Source: Verrucomicrobiota bacterium (lineage in GTDB: Bacteria > Verrucomicrobiota > Kiritimatiellia > CAIVKH01). Taken from it: 64,000 nt of DNA. The DNA lies in NCBI GenBank assembly GCA_024233345.1, contig JACKPT010000015.1, positions 1-64,000 of the forward strand, in the 5' to 3' direction. Below are positions 1 through 8,695 of this stretch, piece by piece (the first letter of the stretch is position 1; each line of letters opens with the position of its first letter). A model generated the notes under the pieces. The model searched no databases and had not been told where the DNA came from. It saw only the letters and a list, made by a program, of their open reading frames with translations. The position numbers were made by a program, and so were the translations under genes.

Positions 1-1
1 T

Positions 2-787
2 GACGGACAGGATGATGAATTCCGGATTCCCGTGGTGATCGAAATGTTTAAAAACAGCGCGGTGCCGGTGAACAGCGAACCAATCGTGCATGCGGATCGC
101 ATCGATGAACTGGTTGCCAAGGGGGCCAGGGCCCAGTTGACCGCGCAAAGCCTGCTCACGGGAAAATTGAATATCTCGTTGGATTTTTATCCAGATAAGC
201 CGGCCAGACTGGCACCGGACACCACCGGACTGCCTCAAATTCCCAGCATCCCCATGACCCTGAAGGCCATGTCGGAAAAGCTGGAGTCCCTGCCGTTGGA
301 AGAGATTGTATACGATATTCGATCCACCATGCAGGGGATTACCAAGCTGGTCAATGCCCCGGAAACCCATGATGTCATCACCCAACTCAATGCGACACTG
401 GTCAGCGCGGACCGGTTGGTGAACAGCATCCAATCCAACCTTGACCAGTTGTCAGACGATCCCGAGGCGGGAAGCCTGCTCACGAATCTGAATGTCGCGG
501 TCTATCAGGCCGGACAGTTTCTGGAATCGATCCAGGACGATTTCGCGCCGATGATGCAGGGGTTCAGCGATCTCGCGGTTTCGGCCAAGCAATCCCTGGA
601 TACCGCAACCGAGGCTCTGGCCAGTGTCGAGAAATCGATCGATGTGGACTCGTCCTTTGTCTACGAAATCAGCCAGTTGCTGGACGCCCTCAAGGATGCG
701 GCCCGCAGCATAGCGGAGGTGGCATCGGCGCTGGAGCGCAATCCGGAAGCCATGCTTCAGGGCAAAAATCAGAAAGAGAGGTACTAA
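2..787 (+). CDS. MlaD/MCE-domain protein, PqiB-like, C-terminal part (5' end outside window)
   Basis: The reading frame is open from the first bases, so this is the C-terminal 261 residues of a longer protein. Residues near the start (IPVVIEMFKNSA, then RAQLTAQSLLTGKLNISLDF) match the end of a PqiB/MCE (mammalian cell entry) module, where the string around QSLLTG is characteristic. The remainder is polar and probably helical, with heptad-like stretches, as expected for the C-terminal tail of an MCE-type periplasmic lipid-transport protein anchored in the inner membrane. The stop codon directly abuts the ATG of a PqiC-type lipoprotein, the usual partner. Together they suggest a PqiAB-C-like lipid transport system between the membranes. 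The number of MCE domains cannot be seen because the N-terminus is missing. Confidence 0.8.
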   Translation, partial: DGQDDEFRIPVVIEMFKNSAVPVNSEPIVHADRIDELVAKGARAQLTAQSLLTGKLNISLDFYPDKPARLAPDTTGLPQIPSIPMTLKAMSEKLESLPLEEIVYDIRSTMQGITKLVNAPETHDVITQLNATLVSADRLVNSIQSNLDQLSDDPEAGSLLTNLNVAVYQAGQFLESIQDDFAPMMQGFSDLAVSAKQSLDTATEALASVEKSIDVDSSFVYEISQLLDALKDAARSIAEVASALERNPEAMLQGKNQKERY

Positions 788-1402
788 ATGAACAGGTGTC
801 AATCCTGGTGGACGGTGGCCCTGATGCTGGTGGCATGCGGATGGATGACCGGATGCGGAACCACAGCTCCATCGCGTTTCTATGCATTGCAGCCATTGCC
901 GGAGGTGTACGACACGCCCGTCCCGTCGACTTCGGCGGGAGACCTGGTGATCGGTGTCGGCCCGATTGTCGTAGCCAAGTATCTGCAGCGGTCGCAGATT
1001 GCCGTGAACGAAGTCGGCCCGGAAATTTTCTATTCGGAGATCCATCGGTGGGCTGCGCCTCTGGATGAGACAATCGCCAATGTGATGGTGCAGAATCTGA
1101 GCGCGTTATTGGGTTCACCGAAAGTGGCCCGGGTTCCGTGGTTGAAGGCAATTCCCACCGATTTGCGCCTGCTTGCCAACATTAGCCGCTTCGATGGTGT
1201 TCCGGGGGAGGAGGCGATTTTGGAAGTGCAATGGACCTTGATGGGAAAGGATGAGGTCCAATCGGTTGCCGGGGCTCATCGCGATCTGTTCCGGTTGCCC
1301 GTGGAGGAACGCTCCTACGCTGCACTGGTTTCAGCGCAAAGCGAATTGCTCGGACAATTCAGCCGCAGGGTCGCGGAGGAGATCCAAGCGGTCGGCGAGT
1401 AG
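788..1402 (+). CDS. PqiC/ABC-type transport auxiliary lipoprotein (DUF330 family)
   Basis: A 204-residue protein with a lipoprotein signal peptide: a hydrophobic stretch at residues 8-20 followed by MTGC with the lipidated cysteine at 23. After the cysteine comes the family's typical start (SRFYALQPL), then a GVGPIVVAKYLQRSQIAV-type segment like that in PqiC/YmbA proteins. PqiC-type proteins are outer-membrane lipoproteins that dock the PqiB needle. The ATG begins immediately after the upstream gene's stop codon, so the two are translationally linked. Length is normal for the family. The assignment rests on motif style and the neighbouring MCE gene, and I cannot say which lipid is moved. Confidence 0.82.
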   Translation: MNRCQSWWTVALMLVACGWMTGCGTTAPSRFYALQPLPEVYDTPVPSTSAGDLVIGVGPIVVAKYLQRSQIAVNEVGPEIFYSEIHRWAAPLDETIANVMVQNLSALLGSPKVARVPWLKAIPTDLRLLANISRFDGVPGEEAILEVQWTLMGKDEVQSVAGAHRDLFRLPVEERSYAALVSAQSELLGQFSRRVAEEIQAVGE

Positions 1403-1631
1403 CGCTGTCGGCCAGGAGCGACCGGACTGGTGGAACGGCATCGTGTCGGGGTGGGGGTGACGCTGGAAATCCGCCGCCCCGACAATGACCGCCGGAGAAC
1501 AAATTGCATGAGACGCCAAAGCGATCTATGCTGCCGCCTTGCTGCAGTGTCACGATTCACCCGTCGATCGCACCTGGCGTGATCAGGCGGGGCTTGCGGC
1601 GTCAAACCGGCAAAATGAAGGAGAGCGGCTG

Positions 1632-2546
1632 ATGAAAGAGAAGAAACTGATCAAGATGGCGGGCAAGTTGTCGGATCCCTATCGGGTGATATCGGGTAGC
1701 AAATTCCGGCTCAAGGATGTGGATCCTGGGGACACCCTGTGGCTGAAGTCGAAGGACAAGGACCGGGCCAAAGAGGGTTTGCAGACCGGGGTGGAGGAAT
1801 TGGCCCGACTGCAGGACCGGCTCTACGCCCAGGACCGCTGGTCAGTGCTGCTGATTTTTCAGGCGATGGATGCCGCGGGCAAGGATGGCGCAATCAAACA
1901 TGTGATGTCCGGGGTGAATCCACAGGGGTGTCAGGTCTTTTCCTTCAAGGCTCCGTCCAGCGAAGATCTCGACCATGATTATCTATGGCGCTGCATGAAG
2001 CGCCTGCCCGAGCGAGGACGGATTGGCATTTTCAACCGGTCCTATTACGAGGAAACCCTGGTGGTGCGGGTTCACCCCGAACTGCTGGCCAAACAGAAAA
2101 TTCCCGCGAAATTGGTGAACAAACAGATCTGGAAGCAACGGTTCGAGGATATTCGGAATGTGGAGCGCTACTTGACCCGGAATGGCGTGGTGGTGCTGAA
2201 GTTCTTTCTGCATGTTTCCAAGGAGGAGCAGAAGAAGCGGTTTCTCGACCGATTGGACCGTCCTGAGAAAAACTGGAAGTTTTCCGGTGCCGATGCCGCA
2301 GAGCGGGAGCATTGGAATGCCTACATGAAGGCCTACGAGGAGATGGTGCGGCATACCGCCACTGCGGAGGCTCCTTGGTATGTCGTCCCCGCGGACAACA
2401 AGTGGTTCACCCGGCTGGTGGTTGCCTCTGCCGTGATCAAGACTTTGGATTCGCTGGACCTGCACTATCCGGTGGTGAGCGAGGCAAAAATGCAGGAGTT
2501 GGCGGTGGCCCGGGAAAAACTGGCCGGTCCCGGCAAGGGCATGTAA
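1632..2546 (+). CDS. ppk2: Polyphosphate kinase 2 family protein (PPK2)
   Basis: A 304-residue protein. The start chosen is the ATG at 1632, preceded by a GAAGGAG ribosome-binding site 7-8 bases upstream; an upstream in-frame ATG at 1539 has no such site. Walker A lies at about residues 77-87 (QAMDAAGKDGA), the lid/Walker B region follows at 131-140 (RIGIFNRSYYEE), and the C-terminal part continues with PWYVVPADNKWF, all hallmarks of PPK2. PPK2 enzymes transfer phosphate between polyphosphate and nucleotides, usually making GTP/ATP or phosphorylating AMP/ADP. Substrate class (I, II or III) cannot be decided by eye, although the single-domain size fits class I or III. The gene is convergent with a phosphate-selective-type porin 14 bases away, which fits a role in phosphate economy. 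Confidence 0.9.
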   Translation: MKEKKLIKMAGKLSDPYRVISGSKFRLKDVDPGDTLWLKSKDKDRAKEGLQTGVEELARLQDRLYAQDRWSVLLIFQAMDAAGKDGAIKHVMSGVNPQGCQVFSFKAPSSEDLDHDYLWRCMKRLPERGRIGIFNRSYYEETLVVRVHPELLAKQKIPAKLVNKQIWKQRFEDIRNVERYLTRNGVVVLKFFLHVSKEEQKKRFLDRLDRPEKNWKFSGADAAEREHWNAYMKAYEEMVRHTATAEAPWYVVPADNKWFTRLVVASAVIKTLDSLDLHYPVVSEAKMQELAVAREKLAGPGKGM

Positions 2547-2560
2547 TCGACGCCCGGCAG

Positions 2561-3859
2561 TCAGAAATCGAACTGCATTCGGGTGGTGACCACCTGGGAT
2601 TTGCCGACCTCGGCAAGGTCCGCGATGCTGTAGTCAACCATCAACCGCATGTTTGGATTCAGGTACCAATTGATGGCGGTGGTGATGATGTCCATTTCAC
2701 CGCCCGCGACCTCGCCATCATTCAGATCGATGGTGGAGTAGCGTGCAGCCAGTTCCCAGGCTCCGATACCCCCTTCCTTTCCAAAGGCATTCTGGATGGG
2801 AATCAAGCGCGTGAACGCCCCGTTGGATTTGGAATACGGGAGTTGTTCGCCGGTTAGAAAATAACCGACCTGCCCATACCAGCCGGAAAAGTCATGATCC
2901 GCGGCAGGATCTTCGGTGGCGGTAGCATCGTACTCGGCCTGGAAAGAAAGGGATCCGAATACCGCCGCGGCCTCGATCCCGTAGATGGTGGCATTTTCGG
3001 CATCGAATGCTTCGGTATCCACATAATAAGGCATCAGGTGTGACTCCGGTCGCATGCGGAACCGCACGGTGCCGTCATCATAGGTACGCCGGCTGGCGGC
3101 AATCCCGAGGTGGACCAGATCCCCGCCTTGATCGGAGACATAGGGCAGAACCGTGAACCGGCCGGTGAACTGGTAGGCATCATTGGAGGTCGCTTTGCCC
3201 TGGGCGTCGGTCTCGCGGAAGACTCCGGCTGTGAGGGTGGACCGTTTGTCGAACAAGTTGCGCTGCATCATCACCCCGGCGTTGTAGAATGGCCAGAATG
3301 CGGAAAGGGACGGGCGCTCGACAAACTGGATGTACTTGTTGCTGGTGCGGGAATCCATGCCGATCGGTTCCTGGGTGTGTCCAATCAACAGTTGACCGAG
3401 CCCCGGGAGGTCCTTGACCGCGACATACATCTCCGTCATTGCGGTTTTGTCTCCGGCAAAATCCAACTGCGCGATGAAGTACATCCGCTCGTAGACCGTG
3501 CCGGACACGTCCAGCCTCACCCGGCGGAATTCCACCCCGCTGTCGATCCCGTCGATCGCTTCATCCAACGCATCATCGACCTGCACCACCTGGGCCCAAT
3601 CCTGTTGCACCCGGCCGCCCAGCCTGACCTGAAGGGTTTTGTCCTGGCTTCGGAACAGCAGACCTTTATCCCACAAAATCTGAAGTTCGCTCTCGGCAGG
3701 CGCTGAACGTTGCTGCTGTTCGATGGCTGCAAGCCGTTGGTTGAGGGCATCGATTTCCGCGCGCAGGGAATCCGCCTCTTGTTCGCCATACAACGGGGAG
3801 GCGGGAAAAGACAGGACTAGGGCGGTGGCAAACAGGGCGGTGAGGGATCCTCGGTTCAT
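2561..3859 (-). CDS. Phosphate-selective porin O/P family outer-membrane protein
   Basis: About 432 residues. The start is placed at the ATG whose coding-strand 5' base is 3859, because AGGA sits about six bases upstream; ATGs at 3865 and 3880 are alternatives. A signal peptide (FATALVLSFPASPLYG) is followed by a short coiled coil (residues 25-55, LRAEIDALNQRLAAIEQQQ), then a beta-barrel with alternating aromatic residues, ending in F-D-F as outer-membrane proteins do. The coiled-coil-plus-barrel layout, GGRVQQDW and the C-terminal RLMVDYSIAD segment are typical of OprO/OprP-like porins. These form trimeric channels for phosphate or polyphosphate in Pseudomonas, but many homologues have unknown selectivity. 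It lies convergent with ppk2. Confidence 0.85.
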   Translation of the reverse strand: MNRGSLTALFATALVLSFPASPLYGEQEADSLRAEIDALNQRLAAIEQQQRSAPAESELQILWDKGLLFRSQDKTLQVRLGGRVQQDWAQVVQVDDALDEAIDGIDSGVEFRRVRLDVSGTVYERMYFIAQLDFAGDKTAMTEMYVAVKDLPGLGQLLIGHTQEPIGMDSRTSNKYIQFVERPSLSAFWPFYNAGVMMQRNLFDKRSTLTAGVFRETDAQGKATSNDAYQFTGRFTVLPYVSDQGGDLVHLGIAASRRTYDDGTVRFRMRPESHLMPYYVDTEAFDAENATIYGIEAAAVFGSLSFQAEYDATATEDPAADHDFSGWYGQVGYFLTGEQLPYSKSNGAFTRLIPIQNAFGKEGGIGAWELAARYSTIDLNDGEVAGGEMDIITTAINWYLNPNMRLMVDYSIADLAEVGKSQVVTTRMQFDF

Positions 3860-4216
3860 GGTCATTCCTGATGATTTCATTCGTTGGTCGGTTCGATGGT
3901 TTCTTGTTCAATGGATTTGCAGGCTGAATTATCGGGACCGATGGGAGAGATGCAATCCTCCCGCTTCCTGAATCAACCATCGGGCATACCATGATGTGAA
4001 ACCCGAAGATTCCAATGTTTCTATGAATTTGCTGGTGCTTTCCGGGTACTTTGTGTGATGGGGCGAGTGAGGCTCGTGCGTGTGAAAGCCACAGTCCGTT
4101 CTTGATCCTGCTTGTCATATTTGATCAAATGTCATCGGAACGATCCCCGCTGGCCAATCCGGGGGGACGGCCTGGCCTGAAGGGTTAAACGTTTCGATCA
4201 AGTTTTGTTGTCGGTC
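3860..4216. other. Divergent intergenic region between porin and FGE-fold lipoprotein genes
   Basis: A 357-base spacer between divergent genes with no open frame that looks coding. It should hold the promoters of both genes. An AT-rich stretch around 4100-4135 (ATTTGATCAAAT palindrome at 4118-4129) is the only symmetrical element I see, and I cannot assign it to a regulator. No convincing -35/-10 pair was recognised. Confidence 0.4.
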
Positions 4217-5074
4217 ATGAGTAAAAGGTTTCCATGGAAAAGAGCGAGCTGGGTGGGCTGGGTGGCCCTTGCGGTAGGCGCTCTGCTTCTCGCCGGGTGT
4301 CTGCTTGGTGAAAATGGGATGAAGCGATTTCAGAAGCCTTCCGATGAGGTCTCGATCCGGGAGGACACCCATGCACCGGTTTGGCAGAATTCGCTGGGGA
4401 TGGTGTTTCGTCCGGTACCTGAGCACCGCGCCCAGATGTGCATCTGGGAGGCCCGGATCATGGATTTTGCGGCATTTGTTGCCGATACCGGGTACGACGC
4501 GACCCAGGGTGCATGGACTTATGTGGATGATCAGTGGGTGCAACAAGGCTACTGCTGGTCCAACACCGGCTATCGAGTGACCTCCCAACATCCGGTCTGC
4601 GCGATATCCTGGGATGATGCGATGGCCTTTTGCGCCTGGTTGACTGAGCGCGAACGGGCGGATGGCTCGATTACCGGGGGGCAGCGCTATCGATTACCCA
4701 CCGAGCAGGAATGGGCGGCCGCTGCGGGGATTCCCCTCAACCATGTCCGGTCCGAACTGCCTCCGGACGTGAAGAAAAGTCTCTATCTGGGCAATTTTCA
4801 CTGGCTGTTGGGAGTGGACCCATTTGAGTTCACCGCTCCGGTGGGGAGCTTCATGCCGAATCCCTACGGCTTTCATGACATGGCGGGTAATGTCTGGGAG
4901 TATTGTTTGGATGATGCGGGCGACGGCACCCGGGTTATCCGGGGCGGGGCCTGGTTGAATCGGAGTGACTATTATGCCACCGCGTCCGCTCGAGGACGCA
5001 GCCGGGAGAACATCCGCTCGGTTCTCTATGGATTTCGCGTGGTCCTGGGGCAGGTAAACACCGAGTTCGAGTGA
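4217..5074 (+). CDS. FGE-sulfatase-fold (SUMF1 domain) lipoprotein, catalytic cysteines absent
   Basis: A 285-residue lipoprotein: basic N-terminus, hydrophobic segment 12-26, lipobox LAGC with Cys28. The rest is a formylglycine-generating-enzyme fold: NSLGMVFRPVP, then QHPVCAISWDDAMAFCAWLT, YRLPTEQEWAAAA, GNVWEYC and RVIRGGAWLN. In true sulfatase-activating FGEs the segment after RGG-W carries two redox/copper-binding cysteines. Here it reads RGGAWLNRSDYYATASARGR, with none. I therefore infer a non-canonical use of the fold rather than sulfatase maturation, consistent with no sulfatase gene nearby. The start at 4217 gives a perfect lipoprotein signal. The next gene is a close tandem paralogue. 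Its envelope location is predicted but its role is unknown. Confidence 0.85.
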   Translation: MSKRFPWKRASWVGWVALAVGALLLAGCLLGENGMKRFQKPSDEVSIREDTHAPVWQNSLGMVFRPVPEHRAQMCIWEARIMDFAAFVADTGYDATQGAWTYVDDQWVQQGYCWSNTGYRVTSQHPVCAISWDDAMAFCAWLTERERADGSITGGQRYRLPTEQEWAAAAGIPLNHVRSELPPDVKKSLYLGNFHWLLGVDPFEFTAPVGSFMPNPYGFHDMAGNVWEYCLDDAGDGTRVIRGGAWLNRSDYYATASARGRSRENIRSVLYGFRVVLGQVNTEFE

Positions 5075-5218
5075 GGACTTTCCGCGGGTTCTGGCTCAGC
5101 AAATTTGAGGCTTTGATCCTCGTTCTCGCAAGGCTGTGAGGCCGTCTCTCTGATCCTGGCCATGGCTCTGCGGCTCTTCTAATCCATCCGTCGAAGGTTG
5201 GCACGATGCCTGCTTTGA

Positions 5219-6163
5219 ATGGAATCCGTGAAGAGGAATCTGGATATCGTGGATAAGCACTCGCTGCGCCGGTTGAAGCGGCTCTCCCTGCCTGGCCATG
5301 TCGTCGGGGTGGGTATGTTTCTCCTGGTGGTTCTCGGTTCGTTCCTCGGCGTCTCCGCATATAACCGATCCGGCAATCCAGGGCCGTGGAAGGTTTTTTC
5401 GAACTACGGCACGGAGACCCTATCCGGTGCATGGGAGAACTCGATCGGGATGCGCTTCCGGCCCTTGCCCGGGCATGGTGCGGTGATGAGCATTTGGGAA
5501 ACCCGGATGTCGGACTTCGAGCGGTTCGTTGCGGAGACGGAATACGATGCGACGGGCGATGCCTGGGCCTATCAGGATAACCACTGGTACCAAAGCGTCT
5601 ACTCTTGGTCCAATACCGGGTATGAGGTCACGATGGATCACCCGGTTTGTTCGATCTCATGGCGCGATGCCATGACCTTTTGCGCCTGGCTCACCCGGAA
5701 AGAGCGGGCCTCGGGAGCGATATCTCCAAACCAACACTACCGGCTCCCCACCGAAGAGGAGTGGTCGACGGCGGTTGGCGTTGACGCTGGCCAGGGGACA
5801 CCGGGGTTGAGTCCGAGCCTGCTGGAGCGGCTGAAGATCGGGAACTATCGCGATACCCTGCTGATTGATGACTATGCCTTCACCTCGCCAGTGGGAAGTT
5901 TCTCACCCAATGCCCTGGGGTTCTATGACCTGGGGGGGAATGTCTGGGAATATTGCCTGGATCAGGATGCCGCGCAGAATCGGGTCATTCGTGGTGGTTC
6001 ATGGCTGAACCACGGGGTGAACTATTCTCGAGCCACGGCCCGGGCCCGGGTTCGTGAAACCGTGCGCTCGTGCCTGTACGGGTTCCGGGTGGTTCTGGAT
6101 GAAAGCCCCGGCCTGTTGTCCCGCCACGATACCCCGGAGCGGGAACCAACCCCCGGGAGCTGA
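5219..6163 (+). CDS. FGE-sulfatase-fold (SUMF1 domain) membrane-anchored protein, tandem paralogue
   Basis: A 314-residue protein with an N-terminal transmembrane segment at residues 28-47 instead of a lipobox, followed by the same fold as the upstream gene: NSIGMRFRPLP, DHPVCSISWRDAMTFCAWLT, YRLPTEEEWSTAVG, GNVWEYCLDQ, RVIRGGSWLN. Long blocks are nearly identical between the two proteins, so they arose by tandem duplication and then acquired different membrane anchors. The FGE catalytic cysteine pair is again missing (GGSWLNHGVNYSRATARARV). The 144-base gap to the upstream gene shows no clear terminator, so the two may be cotranscribed. The start at 5219 is the first good ATG, but no strong ribosome-binding site is visible. 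A GTG at 5228 is an alternative. Confidence 0.83.
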   Translation: MESVKRNLDIVDKHSLRRLKRLSLPGHVVGVGMFLLVVLGSFLGVSAYNRSGNPGPWKVFSNYGTETLSGAWENSIGMRFRPLPGHGAVMSIWETRMSDFERFVAETEYDATGDAWAYQDNHWYQSVYSWSNTGYEVTMDHPVCSISWRDAMTFCAWLTRKERASGAISPNQHYRLPTEEEWSTAVGVDAGQGTPGLSPSLLERLKIGNYRDTLLIDDYAFTSPVGSFSPNALGFYDLGGNVWEYCLDQDAAQNRVIRGGSWLNHGVNYSRATARARVRETVRSCLYGFRVVLDESPGLLSRHDTPEREPTPGS

Positions 6164-6178
6164 ACACTCCCGCCGGTC

Positions 6179-7282
6179 TCACCCAGTTGTTTTTTTGTTT
6201 CTCGCGGTGCCCTGCTTGTAGAAGGGAAGGGTGACCACAACACACGGCAATCGCTTGCCGCGCAGGTCAACCTCCAGCCGGGTACCCGGTTCACAAAGCC
6301 CGGCATCCAGATAGGCGAGAGCGATGGCATGGCCCAGGCTGGGGGCAAGGGAACCGCTGGTGACGACACCGACTTCCCCGGCGTCGGTAAATAGTCGATC
6401 CCCATCGCGGGCGGCCCGTTTGCCGTCCAGAGCAATCGCCGCCAGATAGCGGGGTACGCCGTCCGAAAGCTCCCGCAGGACTGTGGCCTTGCCAATGAAC
6501 GCCTTGTCGCGAGCGATAAAGTTTCCGCGGGCGGCCGCCACCGGTGACTGTGTTTCACGCAATTCGTGGCCGTATAGTGGATAGCCCACTTCCAGCCGCA
6601 GGGTGTCGCGGGCGCCCAGACCCGCAGGTTGAATGCCCGACTCCAGAAACAACCGCCAGAATGAAACCGCCTCGGCCGCGGGAAAGTACAACTCGTATCC
6701 CCACTCCCCGGTGTAGCCGGTGCGGCTCAACAGGCAGTCAATACCCATCACCCGGATGGGCTCGCTGTAAAAATAGGGGAGATCCGGCAGGGCGGCACCG
6801 ATGGCCTTTTCGATGCCCTGCCGGGAGGTCGGACCCTGAATGTCCAGCTTGGCGATCCGGGAGGAGATGTCTTCGAATTCGGTTTCTTCGGAGAGGTGAA
6901 CCCGGATCCAATCCGCATCCCGGCCGGCGGTGGCCGCATTGACCACCAGCCAGTAATGTTCATCATCAAACTTGTAGCAGGTCAGGTCGTCGAGCACGCC
7001 GCCATCATCGCGGAGGAGATAGCCATACCGGCATTGTCCCGGTTTCAGTGTGGAGACCGACAGTGTGAGCAGGCGTTCCAGATCCGCGGTTGCGGTGGGG
7101 CCTTTGACCTCCAGCTCGCCCATATGGCAGATGTCAAACATCGTGGAGGCGGTCCGGGTTGCCTCGTGTTCGGGCAGAATGCCCCGGTATTGAATGGGCA
7201 TCTCCCATCCGCCAAAAGGCGCCATTTTGGCGCCCAACCTGACATGCTCTTCATAGAGTGGGGTTCGTTGAACAGGGATCAT
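6179..7282 (-). CDS. gcvT: Aminomethyltransferase, glycine cleavage system T protein
   Basis: A 367-residue protein of standard GcvT length. The N-terminus (RTPLYEEHVRLGAKMAPFGG, then EMPIQY) and later RTGYTGEWGYELYF and GLGARDTLRLEVGYPLYGHE are diagnostic motifs of the tetrahydrofolate-binding aminomethyltransferase. It transfers the aminomethyl-derived one-carbon unit from the lipoylated H protein to tetrahydrofolate, releasing ammonia. No gcvH or gcvP genes occur in this window, so the rest of the system must lie elsewhere. The gene is convergent with the FGE-fold pair and divergent from a membrane protein gene, with a 95-base upstream spacer too short to hold a recognisable glycine riboswitch. 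Confidence 0.95.
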   Translation of the reverse strand: MIPVQRTPLYEEHVRLGAKMAPFGGWEMPIQYRGILPEHEATRTASTMFDICHMGELEVKGPTATADLERLLTLSVSTLKPGQCRYGYLLRDDGGVLDDLTCYKFDDEHYWLVVNAATAGRDADWIRVHLSEETEFEDISSRIAKLDIQGPTSRQGIEKAIGAALPDLPYFYSEPIRVMGIDCLLSRTGYTGEWGYELYFPAAEAVSFWRLFLESGIQPAGLGARDTLRLEVGYPLYGHELRETQSPVAAARGNFIARDKAFIGKATVLRELSDGVPRYLAAIALDGKRAARDGDRLFTDAGEVGVVTSGSLAPSLGHAIALAYLDAGLCEPGTRLEVDLRGKRLPCVVVTLPFYKQGTARNKKTTG

Positions 7283-7377
7283 GGTATGTTCTTTCTTCTT
7301 TTTTCGTCGCTGTGGAAATTGACCTTACCCGCTGATTCTGGTCCCATCAGCGTGATGGACAAGATGGTATTGATCCG

Positions 7378-8334
7378 ATGAAAAGTCTAGGCACAACTCA
7401 AGCCGTCGCGGCCCTTCGGTCCGGGTGGTGGCGTTGGCTGACCATTCCCGGTGATTTGCTGGTCGGGGCCCTGTGGGTCGGGATGCCACTGGCCAATCCG
7501 CGCAGTTTGGCCGCCTGTCTGATTGCTGCGACCCTCCTGCAAGTTGCCAGGGGATGGTTGCAATCCTGGGCTGGTCATTACATGGAGCGAACGCCGCAAT
7601 CGCTGGACCGGCAAGGACGTGCAAGGGGGTATCGTGTCCAGTTGTGGTTGTCCGTGGTCTTGAGCCTGATCGCGCTGGGGATCCTCCATGAGTTTGCCAC
7701 GGTGGCGGGCCGGGCAATGGGATTCATGCAACTCGGGGTGATCTTGGTTTTTATCGGGCTGTCCTTTCGATCGTCTGCGGGAGCGATTGTCACCATGACC
7801 CTGTCGCGCATCGTCTCGGTGCTATGGGGGGCCGCTTCGCTTCTGGATCCGCTGCTCGCGATACCGGCGGGTGCGGTTTATGCCGCCTGCGCGGTGGGGA
7901 TTTATGCGGGTGCGGTTTATGCGATGGAGATTCAGGAAGGCAAGCCGGTCCCGTTGCTGGGGTTGTGGATGCCTGCCCTCGGAGCGGGACTGTCGATGGC
8001 GGTGATGGGAAGAGCGGTGATCGATTCGCCGCACCTGGCCCGGTTTCTTGCGGTGATGGCGCTGGTGATCGGCTCTGCCCTGATGGTGATGCCGGCTGCC
8101 CGCATGCCCGGCCCCGGTAAACGGGGACCGGGGATATTGCGATGGATCCCTGTCTCTCGCCGGGAAGCACTGGCCTGGTGGTGGAGCCTGATCCTGCCAT
8201 TGCAGGCCGCTCTGGCCATCGCCGCCGGACCAACCCCATGGAACCTGCTGGTCGGATTGGTGCTGCTCATCGCGTCTCCGGCCGTTTATGTCCTCGCCCG
8301 GCGAGGTTCGACGGATGTAGACTTCCCCACGTAA
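7378..8334 (+). CDS. Polytopic inner-membrane protein of unknown function (UbiA-like topology, no Asp-rich motif)
   Basis: A 318-residue, strongly hydrophobic protein with about eight or nine predicted membrane spans. The beginning (LRSGWWRWLTIPGDLLVGAL) resembles the start of UbiA-type prenyltransferases, which often read R-x-x-N/W...PGD..aG. The length also fits, but neither of the Asp-rich metal-binding motifs (N-D-x-x-D-x-x-x-D) needed for prenyl transfer is present: the corresponding loop reads WLQSWAGHYMERTPQSLDRQ. It may be a degenerate UbiA relative or an unrelated transporter-like protein. It is divergent from gcvT and followed 28 bases later by a small membrane protein gene, so the two probably form an operon. 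I do not assign a function. Confidence 0.6.
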   Translation: MKSLGTTQAVAALRSGWWRWLTIPGDLLVGALWVGMPLANPRSLAACLIAATLLQVARGWLQSWAGHYMERTPQSLDRQGRARGYRVQLWLSVVLSLIALGILHEFATVAGRAMGFMQLGVILVFIGLSFRSSAGAIVTMTLSRIVSVLWGAASLLDPLLAIPAGAVYAACAVGIYAGAVYAMEIQEGKPVPLLGLWMPALGAGLSMAVMGRAVIDSPHLARFLAVMALVIGSALMVMPAARMPGPGKRGPGILRWIPVSRREALAWWWSLILPLQAALAIAAGPTPWNLLVGLVLLIASPAVYVLARRGSTDVDFPT

Positions 8335-8362
8335 TCCCCATCAACCCGAAAGGAGTCCGGAT

Positions 8363-8611
8363 ATGGAAGTGGAATCACTGCGGCAATTTTTTCTCTGGTG
8401 CACCATCCTGAATGGCGGCCTCCTGATCCTGTACGCCCTGATCGGTGTGACTGGCGGCGGTTGGATTTACCGGGCACATCACCGGTGGTTTCCGATCTCC
8501 CGCGAGGCCTTCGATGTGATCCTCTATTCGTTCCTCGGGTTGTATAAGTTGCTGTTCATCATGTTCTGCCTGGTGCCATACCTTGCCCTGTCGCTTCTGT
8601 CGTCGCGCTGA
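8363..8611 (+). CDS. Small two-span membrane protein (DUF6868-like)
   Basis: An 82-residue protein with two hydrophobic spans (about 8-32 and 48-75). The pattern LRQFFLWCTILNGGLL, then W-I-Y-R-x-H-x-x-W-F-P-I-S-R, then a second span with YKLL-I-M-F, matches a widespread family of small uncharacterised bacterial membrane proteins. I recall it as DUF6868 but could not check. A good ribosome-binding site (AAAGGAG) lies before the ATG. It follows the polytopic membrane protein gene by 28 bases. Function is unknown. Confidence 0.75.
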   Translation: MEVESLRQFFLWCTILNGGLLILYALIGVTGGGWIYRAHHRWFPISREAFDVILYSFLGLYKLLFIMFCLVPYLALSLLSSR

Positions 8612-8695
8612 GCCGATCCCGCCACTTTCTCATGGACATTTCATAGCGGGGTGGGTACGACTACGCGCTCACAACTGATGGCAGGAGTCGTACCT

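Noticed and set aside
1445..1483. Hairpin GTCGGGG/CCCCGAC between pqiC and ppk2 as a terminator
   Set aside because: The loop is about 25 bases and no T tract follows; too weak to call.
4217..6163. Sulfatase-maturing FGE genes
   Set aside because: The two catalytic cysteines are missing in both, and no sulfatase gene is nearby.
7283..7377. Glycine riboswitch before gcvT
   Set aside because: The spacer is only 95 bases and lacks the conserved aptamer pattern; only a small GCTGAT/ATCAGC hairpin is seen.
7378..8334. UbiA prenyltransferase
   Set aside because: The membrane topology fits, but both Asp-rich catalytic motifs are missing.
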